Positions 34,697 through 41,118 of a stretch of DNA of 41,118 nt are shown one piece after another. The DNA is taken from positions 1 to 41,118 of the forward strand of contig JANYDY010000068.1 in the NCBI GenBank assembly GCA_025363435.1. Reading direction: 5' to 3'. Made by a program: the position numbers and the translations under genes. The notes under the pieces were generated by a model. It saw nothing but the letters and a program-made list of their open reading frames with translations. It made no database searches and was not told the DNA's origin. Origin of the DNA: Betaproteobacteria bacterium (GTDB lineage Bacteria > Pseudomonadota > Gammaproteobacteria > Burkholderiales > SG8-41). Numbering within the stretch: position 1 is the stretch's first letter; each line of letters starts with the position of its first letter.

Positions 34697-36667
34697 CTAA
34701 CCCTGCATCAATAGGATCTGCGCCGCGGCGCAATTCTGCTCTGAACCGAACAACACCAGCACGTCGCCTTCGGCAATGCGTCGTTCGAGCGGCGGCGACT
34801 CCACATGCACACCGCCGCGCCGCATGGCGCGCACCTCAACTTCATACGCGGCAAGCTCCAACTCACCGAGCATTTTGCCGACAGCCGCCGCACCCTGCGC
34901 AATCAGCACAGAATGCAAAACCCGCTGCCCCTTGTGCGCACTGTCTTCAGCCTGGTCGGTGGCGCCATGGAAAAAACCGCGCAGCATTCCGTAGCGCTGC
35001 TCGCGCGTGTCGCGAATGCGGCGCAGCACGCGGTTGAGTGGAACACCCAGCAACATCAGCGCATGCGAAGCAAGCATCAGGCTGCCCTCCATGATTTCCG
35101 GCACGACTTCCGACGCGCCAGCTTCGCGCAAGCGGTCAAGATCGGTGTCATCGAAGGTACGCACCACCACCGGTAGATCGGGGCGCGCGCTGCGCACATG
35201 TTCGAGCACGCGCAAAGCCAGCGCGGTTTCGGCCACTGACACCACCAGCGCGCTCGCCCGCATCACACCGGCGGCGATCAACACCTCGCGCCGCGCCGCA
35301 TCACCGAACACAACATGCTCGCCGGCGGCAGCGGCCTCGCGCACCCGCGCCGGATCGGCGTCGAGCGCGATAAACGGAATTTTTTCCGCGCCGAGCAAAC
35401 GCGCCAGACTCTGCCCGCTGCGCCCGTATCCGCAGATCACAACATGGCGTTTCACCGCCATCGATTGCACCGCGACATTATGCAATTCCATCGCGCGCGC
35501 CAGCCAGTCGGCGCCGCTGATGTGGCGCGCAATGTGTTCGCTGCGCTCGATGATGAAAGGGGCGGCCAGCATCGACAGCACCATTGCAGCCAGCGCGGTT
35601 TGCAGCAGGGCGGCCGGCACCAGATCGAGGGGCGCCGCCAGCGACAGCAGCACGAAGCCGAACTCACCGCCCTGCGCCAGATCGAGGCCGGTGCGCAAGG
35701 CGGCGCCGGTGTCGCTGCCGAACAGCCGGCTCAAGGCAGTAATCAGCGCCACTTTCAACGCCAGCAGAAACAGCAGTGCCGCGATGACCCACAGCGCATG
35801 CTCGAACACCAGTGCGAGATCGAGTTTCATACCTATCGTAACGAAGAACAATCCAAGCAGCACGTCGCGGAACGGCTTGATATCGTCTTCGACTTGATAG
35901 CGGTATTCGGTTTCCGAAATCAGCATGCCGGCAATAAACGCGCCCAGCGCCAGCGACAAGCCGGCCTGCTCGGTGATGAACGCAAGCCCGAGCGTAATCA
36001 ACAGAACGTTGAGAACGAACAGTTCGGACGATTTCTGCGTCGCTACCAGATGAAACCACGCACGCATCGGCCGCTGGCCGAAGAACAGCAGGATAGACAA
36101 CACAACCGCCGCCTTGGCCAGTGCAAGCGCGAGCACCGGCGCCATTTCCGCCGGCGCGCCTGCCAGCGCCGGGATCAGAATGAGCAAGGGCACCACGGCG
36201 AGATCCTGAAACAACAACACGCCGATGACCTGGCGTCCGTGCTGCGAATTGAGCTCAAGGCGATCGGCGAGAATCTTGCTGACAATTGCAGTTGACGACA
36301 TGGCCAGCGCACCGCCGAGAACCACACCGGCACGCCAGTCGCCGCCAGCAAATACCGTCAGCGCCGTGACCGCGCAAAGCGTCAACGCGACCTGGGTCGC
36401 GCCGAGACCGAAAACGATGCGGCGCATGGTCATCAGCTTGGACAGACTGAATTCGAGCCCGATGCTGAACATCAGGAAGACGACGCCGAATTCGGCAAGC
36501 GTCAGGGTATCGTTGTTGTCTGCAATCAAAGCCAGCCCGTGCGGGCCGATCAGCAGTCCGACCAGCAGATAGCCGAGCATCGCCGGCAGCTTCAGCTGGC
36601 GGAACAGAATCACAACCAGCACTGCGGCAGCGAGAAAGATCAGTACGGTGTGCAGCGAATTTTGCAT
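34697..36667 (-). CDS. Kef-type potassium/proton antiporter with TrkA-N domain
   Basis: 656 residues from ATG 36667 (MQNSLHTVLIFLAAA). The N-terminal 380 residues are a CPA2 antiporter domain of about 12 helices, with LGYLLVGLLIGPHGL, FGVVFLMFSIGLEFS and the FFVTIGMKLDL segment. An RCK-N (TrkA-N) domain follows at about 405-525 with the nucleotide motif VVICGYGRSGQSLARLL. The C-terminal 80 residues resemble TrkA-C (RAMRRGGVHVESPPLERRIAEGDVLVLFG). This is KefB/KefC/YbaL layout: potassium efflux or pH control in the inner membrane. An in-frame ATG at 36724 would add 19 residues before the antiporter start. No kefF/kefG partner is adjacent. Confidence 0.9.
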   Translation of the reverse strand: MQNSLHTVLIFLAAAVLVVILFRQLKLPAMLGYLLVGLLIGPHGLALIADNNDTLTLAEFGVVFLMFSIGLEFSLSKLMTMRRIVFGLGATQVALTLCAVTALTVFAGGDWRAGVVLGGALAMSSTAIVSKILADRLELNSQHGRQVIGVLLFQDLAVVPLLILIPALAGAPAEMAPVLALALAKAAVVLSILLFFGQRPMRAWFHLVATQKSSELFVLNVLLITLGLAFITEQAGLSLALGAFIAGMLISETEYRYQVEDDIKPFRDVLLGLFFVTIGMKLDLALVFEHALWVIAALLFLLALKVALITALSRLFGSDTGAALRTGLDLAQGGEFGFVLLSLAAPLDLVPAALLQTALAAMVLSMLAAPFIIERSEHIARHISGADWLARAMELHNVAVQSMAVKRHVVICGYGRSGQSLARLLGAEKIPFIALDADPARVREAAAAGEHVVFGDAARREVLIAAGVMRASALVVSVAETALALRVLEHVRSARPDLPVVVRTFDDTDLDRLREAGASEVVPEIMEGSLMLASHALMLLGVPLNRVLRRIRDTREQRYGMLRGFFHGATDQAEDSAHKGQRVLHSVLIAQGAAAVGKMLGELELAAYEVEVRAMRRGGVHVESPPLERRIAEGDVLVLFGSEQNCAAAQILLMQG

Positions 36668-36693
36668 GATATGGGCGCCAGGCTTCGACCCCG

Positions 36694-36721
36694 ATAATGC
36701 CCTATCGCGTGTGAATTGCAA
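36694..36721 (-). promoter_or_regulatory. Possible sigma-70 promoter for the kef gene
   Basis: On the minus strand TTGCAA (36721-36716) and CATTAT (36699-36694) are 16 bases apart, each matching 4 of 6 consensus bases. It is the best candidate I find before ATG 36667. It favours that start over ATG 36724, which would lie upstream of the promoter. Confidence 0.35.
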
Positions 36722-36752
36722 CATCGTTTGCGCGGGGCGCAGGTGACGGTTT

Positions 36753-36761
36753 TGTTATACT
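36753..36761 (+). promoter_or_regulatory. Extended -10 promoter for kdsD
   Basis: TGTTATACT fits the extended -10 pattern TGnTATAAT with one mismatch. No good -35 is at 16-18 bases. The expected transcription start (about 36768) falls only one or two bases before the ATG at 36770, so the message might be leaderless unless a distal promoter is used. Confidence 0.5.
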
Positions 36762-36769
36762 GCATCGCT

Positions 36770-37771
36770 ATGACAAAGCGCGACGCAAAGAAGCACCCGG
36801 CAGGCGGCGGCGACATACTTGATCTCGCCCGCGAAGTACTCGAAATCGAGGCGGCGGCGATCCACGGCCTGATCGCGCGGCTCGATCATCAATTTCAGCG
36901 CGCAGTCGATATCATCCTTGCCTGCAAGGGCCGCGTTACCGTTAGCGGCATCGGCAAATCCGGCCACATCGCGCGCAAAATCGCCTCAACCATGTCGAGC
37001 ACCGGCACGCCGGCCTATTTTGTACACCCGGCCGAAGCCAGCCACGGCGACCTCGGCATGGTGACGCGCGACGACGTCTTCATCGCGCTGTCGAATTCCG
37101 GCGAGAGCGCCGAGCTGCTGGCCATCGTGCCGCTGGTCAAGCGCCAGGGCGCACGGTTGATTGCCTTCACCGGCAACGCCGACTCCAGTCTGGCGCGCGA
37201 ATCCGACGCGCATCTGTACGCGGGTGCTGCAAAAGAAGCCTGCCCGCTCAATCTCGCGCCAACCGCCAGCACCACAGCCGCACTGGCACTCGGCGACGCA
37301 CTCGCCATCGCATTGATGCAGGCGAAAGGTTTCAGCCGCGACGAATTTGCGCGCTCGCATCCGGGCGGCGCCCTCGGCCGCAAGCTGCTGACGCATGTGC
37401 GTGATGTCATGCGCGCCGGCGACGACGCCCCGCAGGTGGCGGAAACGGCAACGCTGTCCGAAGCGATCATCGAAATGACGCGCGGGCGCATGGGCATCAC
37501 CGCGGTACTCGACAAAGACGGCCGCGTCGCCGGCATCTACACTGACGGCGACCTGCGCCGCACCTTGCAAAAAGGCGTGCAGGTCGAAGGCACTACCATT
37601 GCACAGGTGATGTCACGCGGACCGCGCACCATCACGGCGGAAAAACTCGCCGTCGAAGCCGTGCAGATCATGGAAGAACACAAAGTCAACCAGTTGATTG
37701 TGGTCGACGACAAGCAGCGCCTGATCGGCGCACTCAATATGCACGACCTGTTCAGGGCCAAGGTCATCTAG
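36770..37771 (+). CDS. kdsD: D-arabinose 5-phosphate isomerase
   Basis: 333 residues from ATG 36770 (MTKRDAKKHPAGG). It converts ribulose 5-phosphate to arabinose 5-phosphate, the first step of Kdo synthesis for lipopolysaccharide. The SIS domain (about 45-175) has GIGKSGHIARKIASTMSSTG, HPAEASHGDLGMV and SNSGES. LAPTASTTAALALGDALA closes the active site. Two CBS domains fill about 205-333 (GRMGITAVLDKDGRVAGIYT and HKVNQLIVVDDKQRLIGALN). An ATG at 36716 in frame would precede the promoter-like element and add residues without family similarity. Confidence 0.95.
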   Translation: MTKRDAKKHPAGGGDILDLAREVLEIEAAAIHGLIARLDHQFQRAVDIILACKGRVTVSGIGKSGHIARKIASTMSSTGTPAYFVHPAEASHGDLGMVTRDDVFIALSNSGESAELLAIVPLVKRQGARLIAFTGNADSSLARESDAHLYAGAAKEACPLNLAPTASTTAALALGDALAIALMQAKGFSRDEFARSHPGGALGRKLLTHVRDVMRAGDDAPQVAETATLSEAIIEMTRGRMGITAVLDKDGRVAGIYTDGDLRRTLQKGVQVEGTTIAQVMSRGPRTITAEKLAVEAVQIMEEHKVNQLIVVDDKQRLIGALNMHDLFRAKVI

Positions 37772-37815
37772 CCACAGCCACGCCGGCCGCCGCGTCTATC
37801 ACCGGGAAATGCAAA

Positions 37816-38340
37816 ATGCAGAATGTCCATGAGCGGGCCCGCAAGGTAAAGCTCGCCGCCTTCGATGTCGACGGTGTAATGACCGACGGCGCGCTCTATC
37901 TGAATGACAACGGCGAGGAAATCAAGGCGTTCTATTCGCTCGACGGCCACGGCATGAAAATGCTGCGTGAAAGCGGTGTCGAACTGGCCATCATCACCGG
38001 CCGCACCTCGCGCATCGTCGAATTGCGCGCGAAAAATCTCGGCATCGAACTCGTCTATCAGGGCGTCGAAGACAAAGCGCGCGCTTTCGCCGAACTGCTG
38101 GTGGCGCGCAAGCTTGATGCGGCGGCAACCGCTTATATGGGCGACGATGTGGTCGACCTGCCGGTGCTGACGCGCTGCGGACTCGCCCTGTCGGTGCCGG
38201 AAGCGCCGCTCATCGTCAGGCAGCATGCGCACTATGTGAGCCGCGCCAGCGGCGGACGCGGCGCCGTGCGCGAGGTTTGCGAGTTGATCATGCACGCGCA
38301 GGGCACGCTGGATGCGCGCCTGCAGATGTACCTGAAATAA
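37816..38340 (+). CDS. kdsC: 3-deoxy-D-manno-octulosonate 8-phosphate phosphatase
   Basis: 174 residues. A HAD-family phosphatase without a large cap, acting as a tetramer. It removes phosphate from Kdo 8-phosphate. The nucleophile motif is FDVDGVMTDG (catalytic Asp pair), motif II is IITGRTS, and motif III/IV is AYMGDDVVDLPVL. The C-terminal gate has SRASGGRGAVREVCELIM, typical of KdsC. Its TAA overlaps the lptC ATG. Confidence 0.96.
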   Translation: MQNVHERARKVKLAAFDVDGVMTDGALYLNDNGEEIKAFYSLDGHGMKMLRESGVELAIITGRTSRIVELRAKNLGIELVYQGVEDKARAFAELLVARKLDAAATAYMGDDVVDLPVLTRCGLALSVPEAPLIVRQHAHYVSRASGGRGAVREVCELIMHAQGTLDARLQMYLK

Positions 38341-38918
38341 TGCAGCGCCTGACCGCATGGTTTCCGGTTGCAATGCTGGCGATCCTCGCCGCGGTGACCG
38401 TCTGGCTGGACCACGAAGTGCAACCGCCGGAAGCCGGCGTCGACAGCAAGGCGCGCCATGACCCCGACTATGTGATCGAAAATTTTTCCGCCACCCGCAT
38501 CGGCACCGACGGACGGCCGCAACATACCTTGCACGCAAAACGCATGGCGCATTTTCCGGACGACGACAGCACCCACCTTGATGCGCCGCGGCTGGTCAGT
38601 TTCCGCGGCAAAATCGAGGCCCTCACGGTAACGGCAAAAACAGCCTTGCTGTCGAGCAACGGCGAAAACGCCTATCTGAGCGATGAAGTACGGCTGGTGC
38701 GCGCCGCCCGCGAAGGCAACAGCGAACTCATCATGGAAACAACCTGGCTGCATGTCATGCCGGAGGCGCATCTTGCACAAACCGACCGCGAAGTGCGGAT
38801 TTCAGATGCCAATATGCTGATTACCGCGGTTGGCTTAGAATTGAACAGTGAAACCCGTGTTTTGAAGTTGCTCTCCAACGTCCGAGGCAGGTATGAAAAA
38901 AACCGACCGGCGCGCTGA
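38340..38918 (+). CDS. lptC: LptC, LPS export periplasmic bridge component
   Basis: 192 residues from ATG 38340 (MQRLTAWFPVAML). One membrane anchor (about 5-22) is followed by a periplasmic beta-jellyroll. Characteristic parts are DPDYVIENFSATRIGTDG, LSDEVRLVR near the C-terminal third, and ITAVGLELNSETRVLKLLS. LptC receives LPS from LptBFG and passes it to LptA. It is sandwiched between kdsC and lptA with overlaps at both ends (1 and 26 bases). Confidence 0.92.
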   Translation: MQRLTAWFPVAMLAILAAVTVWLDHEVQPPEAGVDSKARHDPDYVIENFSATRIGTDGRPQHTLHAKRMAHFPDDDSTHLDAPRLVSFRGKIEALTVTAKTALLSSNGENAYLSDEVRLVRAAREGNSELIMETTWLHVMPEAHLAQTDREVRISDANMLITAVGLELNSETRVLKLLSNVRGRYEKNRPAR

Positions 38919-39546
38919 ACCGCGCCGCACAACGCAGCAGACAGTACCGGGCGTTTTGCTGGCGCTCGCATGCGCGCTGCTGTGCACCGTCATGCCCGCG
39001 CACGCCGAAAAAGGCGACCGCGGCAAACCGGTCAATCTCGAAGCTGACCGCGTCACCGTCGACGAATCCAAACAAACCGCCACTTTCGATGGCAACGTGG
39101 TGCTCACCCAGGGCACGCTGACCATCCGCGGCGACCGCATGATCGTGCAGCAGGATGCCGACGGTTTCAAAACCGGCATTGCGCAGGGCAACCTCGCGAG
39201 CTTCCGGCAAAAACGCGAAGGCTACGACGAATACGTCGAGGGTTTCGCCGAGCGTATTGAGTACGACAGCAAGGCCGACAAGGTGCAGATGTTCAACCGC
39301 GCCCACCTCACCAAGGGCAACGATGACGTGCGCGGCAATTACATCTCCTACGACGCAGCGACCGAATTCTTCCGCGTCACCGGCGGCGGCAAGCAGGCCG
39401 CCTCGGCCGGCAATCCCGAAGGCCGCGTGCGCGCAATCATTCAACCGAAGAGCCGCGACAACACGCCCGCTGCACCGGCGCTGCCGCTGAAACCCGCCAC
39501 CGACGTCGCTAACCCGCGCGAAAACCCGCCCGGCAAGCCGCGTTGA
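38893..39546 (+). CDS. lptA: LptA, periplasmic LPS transport protein
   Basis: 217 residues. The signal peptide has a basic, unusually long n-region (MKKTDRRAEPRRTTQQ), a hydrophobic core VLLALACALLCTV and probable cleavage after AHA. The OstA/LptA jellyroll repeats are visible (VNLEADRVTVDESKQTATF, GNVVLTQGTLTIRGDRM, ERIEYDSKADKVQMFNRA). A Pro/Ala-rich C-tail follows (about 180-217). It forms the bridge across the periplasm. It overlaps lptC by 26 bases. Confidence 0.94.
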   Translation: MKKTDRRAEPRRTTQQTVPGVLLALACALLCTVMPAHAEKGDRGKPVNLEADRVTVDESKQTATFDGNVVLTQGTLTIRGDRMIVQQDADGFKTGIAQGNLASFRQKREGYDEYVEGFAERIEYDSKADKVQMFNRAHLTKGNDDVRGNYISYDAATEFFRVTGGGKQAASAGNPEGRVRAIIQPKSRDNTPAAPALPLKPATDVANPRENPPGKPR

Positions 39547-39598
39547 ACGCGCACCGCAAGTCGCGCGCCCGCCTGCGTCACCCGTTTCGCACTAAAGC

Positions 39599-40321
39599 AT
39601 GAGCGAACTCAAGGTTGTACAAATCAAGAAACGTTACAAGTCACGCGTGGTGGTGGCCGACGTTTCTCTCGAAGTGCGCAGCGGCGAGATAATCGGACTG
39701 CTCGGCCCCAACGGCGCCGGCAAAACCACCTGCTTTTACATGATGGTCGGGTTGGTGCCGCTCGACGGCGGCGAAATTTATCTCGACGACAAGCGGCTGA
39801 CGCACATGCCGATCCACCGCCGCGCCCTGCTCGGGCTTTCTTACCTGCCGCAGGAGGCTTCGATATTCCGCCGGCTCACGGTTGAAGAAAATATCCGCGC
39901 CGTACTCGAACTGCATCACGACGACCCGGCGCAGATCGCTATCCGGCTCGACGATCTTTTGCGCGACCTGAATATCGAAGCGCTGCGCAAAAACCCCGCC
40001 ATCAGCCTGTCAGGCGGCGAGCGCCGGCGCGTCGAAATCGCCCGTGCGCTGGCGACCAATCCGCGCTTTATCCTGCTCGACGAGCCGTTCGCCGGGGTTG
40101 ACCCGATCGCCGTGATGGATATCCAGAAAATCATCACCTTCCTGAAAGAACGCGGGATCGGCGTCCTGATTACCGATCACAACGTCAGGGAAACACTGGG
40201 AATTTGCGACCGCGCCTACATTATCAACGGCGGCGCAGTGCTTGCTTACGGCAAGCCGGACGAAATCGTTTATAATGAAAGCGTGCGAAAAGTCTATCTT
40301 GGAGAGCATTTCCGGCTGTAG
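39599..40321 (+). CDS. lptB: LptB, LPS export ABC ATPase
   Basis: 240 residues. Walker [10 protein letters not shown], signature LSGGERRR, Walker [14 protein letters not shown], switch His in [11 protein letters not shown]. The start [16 protein letters not shown] and the end [12 protein letters not shown] are typical of LptB, which powers LPS extraction with LptFG (encoded elsewhere). It follows lptA by 52 bases and precedes rpoN by 83, a conserved order in proteobacteria. Confidence 0.97.
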   Translation: MSELKVVQIKKRYKSRVVVADVSLEVRSGEIIGLLGPNGAGKTTCFYMMVGLVPLDGGEIYLDDKRLTHMPIHRRALLGLSYLPQEASIFRRLTVEENIRAVLELHHDDPAQIAIRLDDLLRDLNIEALRKNPAISLSGGERRRVEIARALATNPRFILLDEPFAGVDPIAVMDIQKIITFLKERGIGVLITDHNVRETLGICDRAYIINGGAVLAYGKPDEIVYNESVRKVYLGEHFRL

Positions 40322-40404
40322 GTGACAGCGTCCGGTGCTCATTCCAGAGACGACGCCAACGATGCCGAAACTCCACAGTCAATTGCACTGAGCCTCCCGG
40401 CCTC

Positions 40405-41118
40405 ATGAAGCACTCGCTCCAGCTCAGGCTTTCCCAGCATCTGACGCTCACGCCTCAGTTGCAGCAGTCTATCCGGCTGTTGCAACTGTCGACCATCGAG
40501 CTCAATCAGGAAATCGAAAAATTCCTGATCGACAACCCGCTGCTCGAACGCGAAGACGGCAGCCCCAACGAACCGCTCGGCGGCAACACCCCGCCACCGT
40601 CCGGAGAATCCGCGCAGTCTTCTTCGTCAAATTCCGACGAATCGCCGTCTTCCGGCAACGACGAAAGCGGCAACAGCGACGCCGGTGAATTCACCGGCAA
40701 TGAATTGAGCTACGGCACACCGCGCGACGATGAAAACGACGAGGCCGGCTCGTCACAACTGGCCGCCGAAGAACAATCGCTGCGCGCCTATCTGGTGGCG
40801 CAACTGCCGCATGTAAAACTGTCCGCACGCGACCAGCAATTGCTGACGCTGCTGATCGATTCGCTCGACGATGACGGTTACCTGCACCAGGATCTTGATG
40901 AGCTCGCCGCCCTGCTGCCGGCCGAACTCGAAGTTGACGTCGATGAACTGCACGTCGCGCTGCGCCACCTGCAGAATCTCGATCCGCCGGGCATCGGCGC
41001 GCGCACACTCAACGAATGCCTGCTGCTGCAGCTCGATGCGATGCCGGAATCGACGCCGTTTCGCGCGCACGCCATCGATATCGCGCGCAACCACCTTGAA
41101 ATACTGGCGGCGCGCGAT
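40405..41118 (+). CDS. rpoN: RNA polymerase sigma-54 factor (N-terminal part)
   Basis: 238 codons are visible and the gene continues past the right edge. Region I is unmistakable: MKHSLQLRLSQHLTLTPQLQ then QSIRLLQLSTIELNQEIEKF. An acidic, Ser/Asn/Gly-rich region II linker spans about residues 50-110. Then the core-binding domain starts with LRAYLVAQLPHVKLSARDQQ, IDSLDDDGYLHQDL and LDPPGIGARTLNECL. Sigma-54 recognises -24/-12 promoters such as the one before the pilin gene and needs an activator like that at 16112-17560. Confidence 0.96.
   Translation, partial: MKHSLQLRLSQHLTLTPQLQQSIRLLQLSTIELNQEIEKFLIDNPLLEREDGSPNEPLGGNTPPPSGESAQSSSSNSDESPSSGNDESGNSDAGEFTGNELSYGTPRDDENDEAGSSQLAAEEQSLRAYLVAQLPHVKLSARDQQLLTLLIDSLDDDGYLHQDLDELAALLPAELEVDVDELHVALRHLQNLDPPGIGARTLNECLLLQLDAMPESTPFRAHAIDIARNHLEILAARD

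Noticed and set aside
40560-40740. Low-complexity Ser/Asp/Glu-rich stretch in rpoN as a foreign insertion
   Set aside because: Region II of sigma-54 is naturally acidic and variable in length, so this is ordinary for the family.

Overview
This is a GC-rich chromosomal segment with dense, mostly operonic coding. Gene content and order point to a betaproteobacterium. The order mlaFEDCB, ABC transporter, bolA, murA, his genes, tatABC on one strand, and kdsD-kdsC-lptC-lptA-lptB-rpoN on the other, is the usual core layout of Burkholderiales, Nitrosomonadales and Rhodocyclales. I cannot name a genus. No tRNA, rRNA, CRISPR array, insertion sequence or phage gene was seen, and no gene-free stretch exceeds 300 bases.

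Positions 1-15127, minus strand. Read in the direction of transcription, this is one long gene train. It starts with an Mla-type phospholipid transport operon (mlaF, mlaE, mlaD, mlaC, mlaB; no mlaA) with a credible sigma-70 promoter at 15155-15183. It continues with a two-gene ABC-2 exporter, a BolA-like regulator and murA. Next comes a second, diverged MlaF-like ATPase whose switch histidine is a tyrosine. The train ends with the histidine genes hisG-D-C-B-H-A-F-I-E and tatA, tatB and the first 29 codons of tatC.

Positions 15287-34660, mostly plus strand. This is the accessory part: a complete MSHA-like type IV pilus (or type II-like) assembly locus. It encodes an ATPase with a SPOR tail, a secretin lipoprotein, a TPR protein, a MshE-type motor ATPase with a cyclic-di-GMP motif, the platform protein, a PilM-PilN fusion, PilO- and PilP-like proteins, two pseudopilin-like proteins and a separate major-pilin candidate. 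The machinery is bracketed by two split pairs. An ABC ATPase and a sigma-54 response regulator lie on the left. The matching histidine kinase and ABC permease, plus an unknown membrane-anchored protein, lie on the right. The pilin gene has a good sigma-54 (-24/-12) promoter, which fits control by the bracketing two-component system. No prepilin peptidase and no PilT-type retraction ATPase is present here.

Positions 34697-41118. A Kef-type potassium/proton antiporter gene (minus) faces the lipopolysaccharide block kdsD, kdsC, lptC, lptA, lptB (plus), which makes the Kdo precursor and the LPS export machine. The window ends inside rpoN, the gene for sigma-54 itself, on which the pilus regulator depends.
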